NCBI GenBank assembly: GCA_030220185.1
Contig: JASPKZ010007424.1
Coordinates: 62,001 to 126,000 of the forward strand
Origin: Diploptera punctata
Taxonomy: Eukaryota > Arthropoda > Insecta > Blattodea > Blaberidae
DNA length: 64,000 nucleotides
Direction: 5' to 3'
Shown piece after piece: positions 10,461 to 21,578 of this stretch. Position numbers and translations under genes: made by a program. Numbering within the stretch: the first letter of the stretch is position 1; every line of letters starts with the position of its first letter. The notes beneath the pieces are model-generated. The model had not been told where the DNA came from and ran no database searches. It saw only the letters and a list, made by a program, of their open reading frames with translations.

Positions 10461-12260
10461 CACAAATACAGCTTTCTAGTCTGAACTCACAATTTCAAAT
10501 TGATCATGCATATGCTGTGTGCAGAACTTCTGGAATCATCCTCGTATTAGTTTATTGTTGTGTTCCTGTCTCCATACTCTTAAGTCTGTTTTCAAGAGAA
10601 GAACTGGCATTGGAAGATCGACAGATCAATATCAATGACAAGGCAAGAGTTTGAACAGTAGATACCAGTTGAGATGCAAATTTTTCTCTTTAATTATGTC
10701 AACTATAGCAACAGACTGCTAGTTTGTAAGCATTCATTTCTATATTAGTGGCACATCCAGTAAACAAGAAACTTGCCCTAGTTTTCACTATCATCATCAT
10801 CATCCATGCAAGTATCCAGCCATGTGGCCTGTTACGGTTTGTAGTTTTCACTACAATTAATTATATCATTATTTATAAAATTGTACAGAACATTATAGTG
10901 TGAAAATATCTGCAGCCAGTATTTCAGACTCCTGCTGTACTTGCTATGAGGTAATCTGACCATCTTGCATATTTTATACTTGATAGTGTAGCCTGTTCTT
11001 CTTTTAGTATAGGCAATTTTCCTTCATTTACCCATAATACTCTCTTAAGACAGAAGTAATTTGACAAGATAACATCCAAAAACTGGCATGTTCTTTATAG
11101 AAAGAAAACAAAAATATTTAAAAAAAATACAAAAATATGATGAACCTCTATCTTGTAATTTTAAAATAATATAGGCCTACTCTAAATCTAAAATTGCATT
11201 TAATTAAAACAACATTGTTGAGTTCAGATCTGGTTCTCAATGAGATTGAGGTCATATTTCCCACCAAATCTAGCCACTAAGTAACTTTGGTTAGCTACTG
11301 CAGTTTCTTTTAATTAACAGTGCCAGTTTTAAATGCCAGTTCCCCAATCAAAACTTAACTATTAAATTGGATAATATATTTTTAAAAAAATCATATTTAC
11401 TCACCACTGATGGATTTTTATCAAATTTTTATCAGAGACTATTTAATTCATGCCCCAAATGGGAGTCAATGACCAATCACGTTTCAATGATTTCTGTTTT
11501 ACAACCAATAAGAGTCGTGTTTCACGAAATATTTATCAGTGTTAAATTTACCATATTAAAGAATGCTTCTCCTTTTTAATATTCTGAACAGGTCTGACCA
11601 TTATTTTGCAGTGGCTGGGCCTGTAAGAAATACGGCTACCAGATTGTATATATAGTGCATAGATGTCAACACATAGCACTTGCAGGAGTTAATATAAAAA
11701 CATTTGTAGCAATTTATTATACCACCAAAAAAAGAAACCACTGTTTGCACTTTCTTAAATGTATTTTTTCCCAGGTAATAATCCAGAAAAATATAATTGT
11801 CATATTTACATCATACGACATCAGAAATGAATTAATATACAGTTTGATATTTCATTTTTTCTCCACTAGAGAGCATTCTTACAATATTGCGTTCCTTTGG
11901 CAATAAATAGTATGATCTGGTTGCAGTGATAAACAAAAGAAGCAGATGAAGCGTACCTATTGTTTCTCATTTGTTTTCAAACATCGCCGTTTGCATTAAA
12001 TGTATAAATATTTAAAAATAACTATAGTTAAATAATGATTTGTGAGTAAACAGCTTAATTTTATTCGTTAAATAGTCCTAACAAATGCCATTCTTGATTT
12101 CCAAATTCTCTAGATAAATTGGAAATCACTCAGGGCATTACTTATGATAATGCATAAGGAACCCAGTAAGATTTTACAGTAGGTCTACCATATAATGAAA
12201 AACAATAACAATCAGCAGTTATGAGAGTGAGAAAAAAATAATGTTTCACCTCATCATTCT
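10461..12260. other. AT-rich spacer with a short LINE-tail fragment
   Basis: At 10785-10840 '(atc)n ... gcctgttacgg' resembles the 3' tails next to LINE remnants at 43860 and 58290. Otherwise no domain is visible in about 1.8 kb. Confidence 0.4.
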
Positions 12261-12263
12261 TAC

Positions 12264-12336
12264 GTGAATCACTGTCACTAGAGCCAATGTTGCCCTCACT
12301 ATCACTAAAAATATCAGTATCTTTATGAGCTGCCAT
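12264..12336 (-). CDS. Candidate first coding exon of a host gene (acidic, Ser/Asp-rich N-terminus)
   Basis: An ATG at 12336 in a good context (aaaATGGC) opens MAAHKDTDIFSDSEGNIGS, followed by SDSDS, then runs into GTAAGAAT, a near-ideal splice donor at 12263-12262. The 24 complete codons plus one base would leave phase 1. Beyond the donor the open frame loses its acidic character (HYFFLTLITADC), consistent with intron. Sequence upstream on the minus strand could be 5' UTR. Short acidic Ser/Asp N-termini occur in many nuclear proteins; I do not recognise this one. No continuing exon was found to the left, so it could also be chance. Confidence 0.35.
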
Positions 12337-12481
12337 TTTCACATAGAGCGACAGAACAAGAGTCTGCAATCATAGTGTTTGGCACTGGAATGTTTTAAGG
12401 ATGAATAACGGTACATAAGGGCTATTAAAATTTACAAAAAAAAGTCTTCCTTCATATTAAAAGCTATGCATACGAATGGTC

Positions 12482-13512
12482 TTACTTACTTACTGACACT
12501 ATCGAACCGTAGGTTCATGGCCGCACGGACATAAGCTCTCCATACATCCCTATCCTGAGCTAATGCTTTCCAATCATTTCCTGTATAATCTACTTCCCTC
12601 AAATCATAGTTAATGTTATTCTCCCACCTCATTCTTGGTCTACCAACTGGGCGTTTTCCCTCTGGCTTTCCTACAAGAAGCTTCCATGCAAGTCTTCCAT
12701 TCCCCATACGTGCAACATGTCCTGCCCATTGCAGTCTACGAGACTTAACTGTTCTTATTATATCTGGCTTCCTATAAAGACCATGTAGTTCATTGTTATG
12801 TAGTCTTCTCCATTCACCTGTCTGTTCATCTCTCTTTGGTCCAAAAATTTTCCTAAGTACTTTATTCTCAAGTATTTGTAATCTTCTTTCCTCTCTTAAA
12901 GTAAGAGTCCATGTTTCGCACCCATATAATATAACTGGTAGAATAATAGTTTTATATATTTTCAGTTTAACATTTTTTGAAAGGAGTTGGGACATCAAGA
13001 GTCTCTGCAATGCATAATAGCATGCATTTCCAGAATTGAGTCTGTGTTTAATTTCTTTGTACATCTCATTCCTATTTGTGATTATTGTTCCTAGGTATTT
13101 GAATTCAGCCACTTCCTCAAAATTTCCCTCATTTGTCATTAGCCGTCCATTTCCATTACCCATATAATATAACTGGTAGAATAATAGTTTTATATATTTT
13201 TCATTTTAACATTTTTTGAAAGGAGTTGGGACATCAAGAGTCTCTGCAATGCATAATAGCATGCATTTCCAGAATTGAGCCTATGTTTAATTTCTTTGTG
13301 CATCTCATTTCTATTTGTGATTATTGTTCCTAGGTATTTGAATTCAGCCACTTCCTCAAAATTTCCCTCATTTGTCATTAGCCGTCCATTTCCATTACAT
13401 AATGAATTTCTACGTGTGACCATATATTTAGTTTTATTGATATTTACTTCCAGTCCTAATTTCTTAGTGTTACTCAATAGTGTGTGCGTGTTGTCCTTTA
13501 GTATCTCCTTGG
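12482..13512 (-). mobile_element. LINE L1x copy b, with internal tandem duplication
   Basis: Minus-strand C-terminal half of the same LINE as copy a. The 225-residue frame at 12486-13163 has FKYLGTIITNRNEMYKE, YGCETWTLTLREERRLQIL, FGPKRDEQTGEWRRLHN, a His/Cys-poor C-terminal SRRLQWAGHVARMGNGRL, KPEGKRPVGRPRMRWENN, WKALAQDRDVWRAYV and the end AAMNLRFDSV. The segment 12920-13157 is repeated at 13158-13395, so the thumb region occurs twice. The second unit (109 residues, 13190-13519) continues upstream to NINKTKYMVTRRN. The catalytic YADD is not included. Confidence 0.85.
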
Positions 13513-13822
13513 TCACCAAATAAAAAAGTATAGGATTATCTTAACAGATGGCATGTGTGAAACAAGAATTCTCATGTTCGGAATGCCATAGTCAAGAGTG
13601 CACACCTCAAGTAGTGTGCAGTGTTGTTAAGTTATTTGTGCTCTTCTGCATCAAACTAAAGATTAGAGTGGATGTAACCAAACTCCATGTGACTTTACAC
13701 ATTTTCATTGGCTCTCTAACTCATTGCAACAACAGACACAGTCTTCTTTTGTTATAACTCAAATATTCAATGAAAATGTGGGTCTTGTTTACATCTACTG
13801 TATTCTTTAGTTGAAAGGAATT

Positions 13823-14336
13823 TACTTACTTACTTACTCACTGGCACTATCGAACCCATAGGTTCATGGCTGCACAGAAAAGCCCTCCATACATCCCTAT
13901 CCAGAGCCAATGCCTTCCAATCATTCCCTGTACAATCTACTTCCCTCAAATCATAGTTAATGTTGTTCTCTCACCTCATTCTTGGTCTACCAACTGGGCG
14001 TTTTCCCTCTGGCTTTCCTACAAGAAGCTTCCATGCAAGTCTTCCATTCCCCATACGTGCAACATGTCCTGCCCATTGCAGTCTACGAGACTTAACTGTT
14101 CTTATTATATCTGGCTTCCTATAAAGACCATGTAGTTCATTGTTATGCAGTCTTCTCCATTCACCTGTCTGTTCATCTCTCTTTGGTCCAAAAATTTTCC
14201 TAAGAACTTTATTCTCAAAAACTCGTAATCTCACTTCCTCCCTTAAAGTAAGAGTCCATGTTTCACACCCATATAATACTGGTAGAATAATAGTTTTATA
14301 TATTTTCAGCTTAACGTTTTTTGAAAGGAGTTGGGA
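13823..14336 (-). mobile_element. LINE L1x copy c, 3' fragment
   Basis: About 510 bp of the C-terminal domain: VFENKVLRKIFGPKRDEQT, SRRLQWAGHVARMGNGRL and GKPEGKRPVGRPRMR on the minus strand, ending in a (GTAA)n tail at the left edge. AGTTGAAAGGAATTTA at 13809-13824 and AGTTGAAGGAATTTAG at 14337-14352 look like a slightly diverged target-site duplication. 5'-truncated and non-coding for catalysis. Confidence 0.75.
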
Positions 14337-14530
14337 AGTTGAAGGAATTTAGGGACAATAATTACTGACAGGAATGAGGTATAGAAAGTAATTAAACATA
14401 ATGTCAACTTGGGAAATGCATGCCATTATGTTAAACTAAAAATGTGTGATTATTTCAGTTATACAATATGGATGTGAATGAAACATGATCTCTTACTTTG
14501 AGAGAGGAGAAAAGATTACACAGGCCTGCG
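14337..14530 (+). pseudogene. Opposite-strand LINE L1x fragment
   Basis: Plus-strand sequence directly abutting copy c translates, with stops, to fragments like EFRDNNY, GMRYR and YNMDVNET followed by LTLREEKRL. These match EFKYLGTIITNRNE and YGCETWTLTLREE of the same LINE. The target of copy c was probably this older, opposite-strand LINE. Confidence 0.55.
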
Positions 14531-15009
14531 AAGATTTTGCAGCATGAGATATTTTAATGGAAATAAGTCAAGTCAAATACCCTGTTAACAGAACTATTAC
14601 CAGTTTTTGCATATCACATACATATCTATTTTTAACACAAAAGAAAATGAGAGCACGCAGTCTACCACTTGTATGTGGTATATATGTGTTGTATTAAAAT
14701 ATATAAATACCTAAAATATAATGCAATTTTATAATATAATCACTGATTTTATTCATAATAGTTTGTCACTATGTTGAATTGAGGGTAGATTCATCCTACG
14801 ACCATCTTCTGGTTGCATTACACAGTTTCCGGTGAAAAACTGAGGAAGCAATAGGCTGCCAGCATGTGAGCCAGATATTACAATTCCATACCATCAAAAA
14901 CATTACAAGTGAATAGTACCACACTCCTTCCACCTCCAGGACAGAAGATGATTTCAATTTGTCCCTAGAATCAGAAGACAACAATCTGCATCCTACCAAT
15001 TAATCAAAA
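14531..15009. other. AT-rich spacer
   Basis: Nothing recognised. Confidence 0.5.
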
Positions 15010-16110
15010 TTAAATGATTTGGTACACGATTTGGGTCTTACAAAAGGGAAAAGTGAACTTTTAGGTTCAAGATTTAAAGAAGTTGATATTTTAGCTCATT
15101 GTACAACTTTTTATTGGTGTAGACAATGTGAAGAAATATTTAAAAAAACTATTTCATAATGGGGGAGGAGTAGTGTACTGTTGTTATATCCCTGGCTTGA
15201 ATGGTCGTCTATGAACAGTTTATGAATTGGCTGATTGGTGTATATATTATTGATTCTAGCAAAAGAAGTCTAAATGGCATTCTTCTGCAGCAAAAAATTA
15301 TCATTTCCAGTAGTTCAGTCAGTGTACATGAAACAAACATGTGTATTCTAGAAAAAAAAAATATATAACGAACACAGTGGTATGTGTACTGTGACCTTAA
15401 GATCTATTTTATTGGAGCAACAAGAAGGGTACATGAAATTTTCATGTTTTTCTTGCGAATGGGACTCTTGAACTGGGAAAGACACTAGAAAGTTACTAAT
15501 TGATCAAAAAAAGAAACATCTGGTGCAAGGGACAAAAATGTAATAAATAGCAAAAAAAAATGGGCCTATAGCTACCTCCATTATACATAAAACTAGGACT
15601 AATGAAGCAATTTGTTACTTTTTTGGACAAAAATGTCCCTTGTTACCAATACATTGCTTAAAAAATTATGTTATTGGAAAAAAAATGAAGAAAGAGAAGA
15701 AAGACTTATTTTTTATGGCCAAAGATTCACAAACTTATTAGGGATGTTAGTTTTAAAAACTGCATGTCTTATATGAAACTACAAGCTTGGAAATCATACC
15801 AAGAATGTCATTGAGAAGTTTGTGGATAATGTTAAAGATGATCAATATGAGAAAATTGTAAAAACCATGTTCGAAAAGTTGGGATGTAATATGAGCTTGA
15901 AAGTTATACTTCCTCCACTCCCATATTCAACATTTCCCAGAGAATTTACAAGCACTAAGTGAAGAACATGGTGAGAGATTCCATAAAGACATAAAAGAGA
16001 TGGAAATAAGGTAGCAGGGTTGATGGGGTGTCTCCAAGATTGCCTACTATCATTGGTATTTGGTAAGTGAAAATCCTTGGCAGGAGCACAAATGCCAATC
16101 AACTCCACCG
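15010..16110 (+). pseudogene. Second, longer copy of the unknown multicopy ORF family
   Basis: Plus-strand frames give, in order: DLGLTKGKSELLGSRFKE, IDSSKRSLNGILL, GYMKFSCFSCEWDS, SIIHKTRTNEA overlapping KLGLMKQFVTFLDKN, HKLIRDVSFKNCMSYMK, CNMSLKV, ALSEEHGERFHKDIKEMEIR and YHWYL. This order matches the uncharacterised family whose C-terminus also occurs at 1-296 (usual motifs LLGSRL, FIDSSKxSLKAVLL, CFLCEWDSR, IKLGLMK, MSLKxHFL, SEEHGERFHQDI). At least five stops or frameshifts. The CxxCEWDS and HGERFH blocks suggest a metal-binding or nuclease-like fold, but that is a guess. Confidence 0.55.
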
Positions 16111-16390
16111 TTCATTTCTTGATAAACGGAGGAGAAAATAGAGATCTTAAGGTATATTAGTAGTTTTTTATATATTTTAAACTGTTTTAACTGCACAATT
16201 GTTATTGTATCAAACCTCTGTAGTTTTTACAGCAATTTAAAGGATTATGGCTATTACATTATAATGCAAAAAGTAATAAATATTTATAATCAATTGAGTT
16301 GGTGTTTACTTGATGAAAATCCATATTTATTAATTAAATAAAAATAAAACGTAGTTTTATTTGATTTTCATATTTATTATATAATTCAGT

Positions 16391-16423
16391 GACAGCTGTT
16401 TCGGTATACTGTACCTTCTTCAG
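16391..16423 (-). ncRNA. Hammerhead-like core, left end of palindromic PLE 3
   Basis: Minus strand: CTGAAGA, hairpin GGTAC-AGT-ATACC (one wobble), GAAAC, AGCTGTC. Confidence 0.4.
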
Positions 16424-16499
16424 ACATGTTAACAAATTATGAATTGTGTTCCAACTGATCTAAGCAACAATACAACAATATTTATTTAAATTTTTTAAT

Positions 16500-17290
16500 T
16501 TAACAAAGGGGATTCATTCAAATCAAGTTGAGAATTTAACAGTTTTTTACTACTTTTAAATTTATTAATTTCTACAGCCTCCAAAAGATCTAACTTCTTA
16601 CCCTTATCACAAATATGTAAAATTTCAAAATTTGGATCTAAACAATGATTAAATTGGAATAGGTGGTTAGCATATTTTGAATTTCTAAATTTCTGTTATA
16701 TGCTCTCATGTGTTCCTTTATCCGAGAGATAAAAGGACTACCAGTTTGTCCTATATAGACATTGTCACATGTGCCATACTTCAATTTATATACACCTGAT
16801 AATTTCTTTTTGTTTTGGTTTTATTGTTTTTTATTATATTTTGTAGAGTTTTATTAGTTTTAAATGCCACATTCATGTTCAACTTTTTAAAGTGTTTAGA
16901 TATTTTATTTGAAAGTGGGCCTACGTATGACATTATGACATATTTCTTTATGTTTTCTTTGGGTAAAGGAAAAACTTTGTTAATTGCTTTTTTGTAATGA
17001 ACCTTCTTAATTAAACATTCTATAATTTCAGGGTCGTAGCCATTATTAACAGCCAATTGTTTAATAATATTCAATTCATTATTATATTCCAAGGGTGAAA
17101 GAGGGATATTTAAAAGTGTATGAATGTAACTATTAAAGGCTGCCATCTTATGAGTATATGGATGAAGAGAAGAACTATGGATAGTGGTATCAGTATGAGA
17201 TGGTTTGTGAAAGATACCAAACTCAAACTTATTATCAATGTGTTTTATTGATAAATCCAAGAAATTTATTCTATTATTGTTTCTAATTCC
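16500..17290 (-). pseudogene. PLE C-terminal region, left arm
   Basis: The 159-residue frame at 16781-17260 begins LDLSIKHIDNKFEFGIFHK, the PLE segment just after the reverse-transcriptase FLDL motif, and runs through HPYTHKMAAFNSYIHTLLN, NGYDPEIIECLIKKVH and KKLNMNVAFKTNKTLQNIIK, ending NYQVYIN at a stop where GIY would start. Beyond it, 16500-16780 encodes the frame-broken nuclease part (VYIGQTGSPFISRIKEH). This arm keeps HTLLNIPL, which the right arm has partly lost. Confidence 0.75.
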
Positions 17291-17346
17291 ATTGTGAAAT
17301 TAATACTTCTGTGAATGTTATTAATAAAATTTAAAAAGGAATTCAA

Positions 17347-18273
17347 TTGTCTTTTGGTTCTGTGAAGCCTGCTATGAAAAAGGAATTCAATTGTCTTTTG
17401 GTTCCTGTGAAGCCTGCTATGAAAAAGACAATTGAATTCCTTTTAAATTTTATTAATAACATTCACAGGAGTATTGATTTCACAATGGAATTAGAAACAA
17501 ATAATAGTATAAATTTCTTGGATTTATCAATAAAACACATTGATAATAAGTTTGAGTTTGCTATCTTTCACAAACCATCTCATACTGATACCACTATCCA
17601 TAGTTCTTCTCTTCATCCATATGCTCATAAGATGGCAGCCTTTAATAGTTACTTAAATATCCCTCTTTCACCCTTGGAATATAATAATGAATTGAATATT
17701 ATTAAACAATTGGCTGTTAATAATGGCTACGACCCTGAAATTATAGAATGTTTAATTAAGAAGGTTCATTACAAAAAGCAAATTAACAAAGTTTTTCCTT
17801 TATCCAAAGAAAACATAAAGAAATATGTCGTAATGTCATACATAGGCCACTATCAAAAAAAATATCTAAACACTTTAAAAAGTTGAACATTAATGTGAGA
17901 TTTAAAACTAATAAAACTCTACAAAATATAATAAAAAACAATAAACCAAAACAAAAAAAGAAAAATTATCAGGTGTATATAAATTGAAGTGTGGCACAGT
18001 GAGAATGTCTATATAGGACAAACTGGTAGTCCTTTTATCTCTCGGATAAAGGAACACATGAGAGCATATAACAGAAATTTAGAAAATTCAAAATATGCTA
18101 ACCACCTATTCCAATTTAATCATTGTTTAGATCCAAATTTTGAAGTTTTACATATTTGTGATAAGGGTAAGAAGTTAGATCTTTTGGAGGCTGTAGAAAT
18201 TAATAAATTTAAAAGTAGTAAAAAATTGTTAAATTCTCAACTTGATTTGAATGAATCCCCTTTGTTAAATTAA
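17347..18273 (+). pseudogene. PLE C-terminal region with GIY-YIG nuclease, right arm
   Basis: The 179-residue frame at 17347-17886 has NSINFLDLSIKHIDNKFEF, HPYAHKMAAFNSYLNIPL and NGYDPEIIECLIKKVHYKK. After a frameshift, 17989-18273 continues as ENVYIGQTGSPFISRIKEH, SKYANHLFQFNHCLDPNFE and the tail LLEAVEINKFKSS, ending LNESPLLN. The preceding GVYKLKCGT lies in another frame at about 17968. Together these are the GIY-YIG endonuclease (GVY..YIG, catalytic Arg in SRIKEH) that PLEs use for target cleavage. At least two frameshifts; inactive. Confidence 0.8.
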
Positions 18274-18343
18274 AAATTTAAATAAATATTGTTGTATTGT
18301 TGCTTAGATCAGTTGGAACACAATTCATAATTTGTTAACATGT

Positions 18344-18376
18344 CTGAAGAAGGTACAGTGTACTGAAACAGCTGTC
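18344..18376 (+). ncRNA. Hammerhead-like core, right end of palindromic PLE 3
   Basis: CTGAAGA, hairpin GTAC-AGT-GTAC, GAAAC, then AGCTGTC (candidate GUC cleavage triplet). The U of CUGAUGA is A, which may weaken activity. Confidence 0.45.
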
Positions 18377-18599
18377 ACTGAATTATATAATAAATATGAA
18401 AATCAAATAAAACTAAATTTTATTTTTATTTAATTAATAAATATTTAATTTCAACATGGCAAAAAACATTATGTGATATGAAAAAACTGTTAACATATTT
18501 GAATTCAGCGCACCAAAATTAGGTTTAGAGACCTGTAAAACCCTGTGCCACAGAAAAATAAATAAATTTGTAGACCTGTGTATGGATAATTAATTTTTT

Positions 18600-18905
18600 G
18601 GATCAAATAGAGAAGAATAGACAAGGGAATGGAGAAAACGACATAAGAATTAGTTACATGATCTATGGAAAACCAGAAACAGTTTAAATTTCATAGAGTG
18701 CTATGGAAGGAACATGTAGCACAAATGGTGGATAAAATAAGGGCATCATGAACATTTATTGTAAGAAAACTAGAAGAAAAGCACCAGTCAGTAAACTGTG
18801 AATAAGGTGCAAGAATAACATTAATCATGGTTTTAGAGATGTATGGAAAGCATTATGTCTGGATGGCCATAAATCTCTAGTTCTAGTGAGTTAGTTAGTG
18901 CTATA
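18600..18905 (+). pseudogene. LINE L1x 3' relic
   Basis: Diverged C-terminal domain: fragments SAMEGTCSTNGG, KTRRKAPVSKL, RCKNNINHGFRDVWKAL and the terminal 'agtgagttagttag' tail align to WAGHVARM, GKPEGKRPVGRPR, RWENNINYDLREV and the (TAGT)n 3' end of the L1x copies. Many stops. Confidence 0.55.
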
Positions 18906-19377
18906 CTGCTAAACTAACCAGATTTTCAGATCTTCTTATTTAGCCATTTTGGAATCTGGGTTTGTTTAAATAAATAAAACAATTTGTTGTATAACTCTTT
19001 GGATCATATTCACACCATAATATTTTACTCTTTGAGTTTTTATTGTGAAAGTTTTAATTTGCATTTGTACATGTGTGTTATTATCATGAGTATTTACATT
19101 TGAAAGGTTAGATATGATATGCCATTTATTTCTCTCAATGAGATTGTTGTCTCCCCCCCCAAATTCTGAACTAACCTTGGTCCCTAAAGAGCAACACTGA
19201 CATTTTTGTTTCTTTGTTAGATTTAGAAATTTTCTAATATGTGAAATTCTGTTCAATACTGGAAGTTTTAAATATGGCAAGATTTAATTATCACAATTTT
19301 TCTGGTAAACTTACCAGGTTATCAAATCTCCTTACTTCGCATATGGTGAATTCCATGGTAAATGATGTAACAAATGC
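18906..19377. other. AT-rich spacer
   Basis: Nothing recognised. Confidence 0.5.
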
Positions 19378-19444
19378 AACAAAATAAAATAATGTTTTTT
19401 TTTTAGCCTTCAGATAGTAGGATATTAATTTTTGTCTTCAAAAC

Positions 19445-19478
<34 letters not shown>

Positions 19479-19751
19479 TGCTTAAAATATACTGTTTTAT
19501 ATTGGCAACTGACATAACTGTAGAATGACATCTTGTTTTACATAGTGAGAGTAATATAATAATCTCTATGAAGTTTTCAGTTTTATTTCAACAATTAATT
19601 ATGTTTTTATATATATAGGAGGAGTTACGTGTTTTAAATTTTATGTTCTAATAATCTTTAGTCACTAATTATATAAAAAAAAAATTGACCAACATAACAA
19701 CTAACACTTCTGAATAATTGTGTTTTAATTAAAATAAATAACAATTGTTTG

Positions 19752-19917
19752 ACGATTTCAAGCATTTGGCGCGAGGGAATTACAATTGTATATAAGAGAA
19801 AAATTTGCATCTAGACCGGAACTTGCCTCGGTAGCTCAGTTGGTAGAGCACTTGGCCTGGAAAGCCAAGGGTCCCGGGTTCGAGTCTCGGTCTAGGTGAA
19901 AATTTTTCTCTTCAAAT
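19752..19917 (+). repeat. Mobile tRNA-like cassette (Ser-like anticodon) with 14-bp TSD
   Basis: A 166-bp insert in repeat R1, flanked by ATAACAATTGTTTG at 19738-19751 and 19918-19931. The empty site is visible in the second R1 copy near 49930-49960. It carries 'aagcatttggcgcgagggaa', TATATAAGAGAAAAATTT, a tRNA-like body and AATTTTTCTCTT. The same flanks occur at 41455-41630 around a different tRNA body. Interpreted as a short SINE-like retroposon. Confidence 0.75.
19825..19897 (+). tRNA. tRNA-like body, apparent anticodon GGA (Ser)
   Basis: D arm GCTC/GAGC with AGTTGGTA loop, anticodon stem CTTGGC/GCCAAG with loop CTGGAAA, T arm CCGGG-TTCGAGT-CTCGG; acceptor GCCTCGG/TCTAGGT is only partly paired. 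Good A box (TAGCTCAGTTGG) and B box (GGTTCGAGTCT). A true Ser tRNA would need a long variable arm, absent here, so it is more likely a tRNA-derived promoter than a working tRNA. Confidence 0.4.
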
Positions 19918-19990
19918 ATAACAATTGTTTGTTATGTATGAGTTTCTTCTCATGTTTTACATTCATCATCTTAATAGAACATAAACTTTA

Positions 19991-20589
19991 AAATAAATAT
20001 TATTTTTTGTATAACTTATTATTAGGTAAAGGATTTTTTCTACACTAAATGTTAAGATTGAACACACATTATTATGACATATATGTAAATAGACTTCATA
20101 TAAAATTAAGATGTGTAATATTGTTAGATCCTATAGAATACATTCTTGAAATTTTGAAAGGTATATTTATAAAAATGTAAAGAAGTTATTTTCATTTAAT
20201 TGAAGAAACAAGTCTAATTAATTGAAAAGATTTATTACTATTTCACAATCTTAACTCACAGTGGATAGAAATCTGTTCTCTATTATTATATGTAACAGAG
20301 CATAAAAAATTGACACAGTATATTTGGTATCATGTTTAGTATAATTTTATTACAGGTATTGTATGATGTTGTTACCATTGGCTTCAAAAGCATTATTATC
20401 TAGGGACCAAAGTTAGTTTGACAGGAATGTACAATTCAAACTTAAATAAAATTGAAATATGTTAAACTAATATGAAGAATTTTACAATAGAAAACACTCA
20501 ATGATGTTTATCCATAAGAATATCAGCCACAAAGTGCAGTGTTTCCTTGTTAGCGTTGTATGTAGAGATGAATCAATACTTTATCCTTT
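19991..20589. other. AT-rich spacer
   Basis: Nothing recognised. Confidence 0.5.
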
Positions 20590-20950
20590 GATTTGCACTA
20601 TATTATGAGAGTACTAAGAGCACAGTGCAAGCACCAGAGATGAGAATCATAGATAAGATATAATAAAGAGAATGGTTTGGTAGTACATCATTATAAGAAT
20701 ATATACAAAACAAAAAAAAAAAGATTACAATCATTTGGACATGTTAAGTGAATTGCATTATAGAGACTTTCAAGAAGAACATTGAAAATCAGAATAAAAA
20801 ATAGGAAGCAACCATTTGGGAAGACCAAAATTGAGGTAGATAGATGAGATACAAGGAAATATACAGGTGACAAGTGTAGAATGGACAACAATCATGAATG
20901 AAAAATGCTGTGAAGATCAATATGGAAAATAGAAATGTCCTATAGAAGAA
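20590..20950 (+). pseudogene. LINE C-terminal relic (second LINE family)
   Basis: Plus-strand fragments: QSFGHVK, RRTLKIRIKNRKQPFGKTK and DTRKYTGDKCRMDNNHE, with the alternative frame DEIQGNIQVTSVEWTTIMN. They fit the LINE C-terminal pattern (RWFGHVxRM, RPxGRPxxRWxDxI, VxWxxxxxxxxDRxxWR). Heavily mutated. Confidence 0.45.
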
Positions 20951-21578
20951 GAAGAATTAATATAGTAGGTCTGAATTTCCTTATCACTGACTAAATTAAA
21001 ACACCAAACTGATAAAAATACAGGATGTGAAAAGAAGAGGCCTTATAAGAAAATTAAAAAAAAAATATGTAGTTTAAAAAAATGAAAGTGTAAATCAGAG
21101 ATAAGTTAAATTTTTAATGAAGATGGAAAATTAGTCTGGATAAAAATAGATCATTTAGACATGGAAAAATAATCAAAATTTGTTAATGAGAAACAATGGT
21201 ATGGTAAAATGAATAATCTAGAAATGTTGATGTGCTGGATTTAGTATGAAAACTAATGTCACCAGGTCATGATGAAATAGACAATGTTATGTAATGTTAT
21301 ATTTGATGCCACCTGTTGGACTGGCTCATGAAGTAAGTGTATACACACTTTTAACGCCAAATCTTTAATTTAAATATAGCCTTATTATTAAAGAAAAATA
21401 TAAATCATCAGTTCTATCAGATATTCAATGTTTTACAACAAAAGACTATGAAATCAGATCTTCATAATTGCTAATCTAAATTTTGCATCATACAGCTAAG
21501 TGCCAAATGTTCCCACTCTTAGATTGTTGATTCATAGCTGTCAAACAAGGAAAGTAACTTGCAATATCCAGTATTATT
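20951..21578. other. AT-rich spacer
   Basis: Nothing recognised. Confidence 0.5.

Larger units (their letters stand above)
16323..18443. mobile_element. Palindromic PLE, family 3
   Basis: Two copies of the same PLE 3' region sit head to head: the left arm reads on the minus strand, the right on the plus. The arms match over roughly 1 kb, from 'atatttattaattaaataaa' at each outer edge to the centre near 17340-17440. The centre contains two direct copies of 'ggaattcaattgtctttt' plus 'gtgaagcctgctatg', then the inverted copy. Neither arm includes the reverse-transcriptase catalytic core, so both are 5'-truncated. Each outer end holds a hammerhead-like core. Confidence 0.85.
19378..19990 (+). 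repeat. Dispersed repeat R1, interrupted by the tRNA-like cassette
   Basis: The sequence around 'cttcagatagta', 'cttcaaaacatttatatata', 'actgacataactgtag', 'gtgagagtaatata' and 'acataacaactaa' recurs at 47850-48106 and 49795-49980. The second copy is itself split by a SINE, a tandem repeat and a LINE end. A (TA)n microsatellite lies at about 19448-19478. No coding potential. Confidence 0.65.

Noticed and set aside
19825..19897. Functional tRNA-Ser gene
   Set aside because: No long variable arm, weak acceptor pairing, and the unit is a mobile insertion; kept only as tRNA-like.
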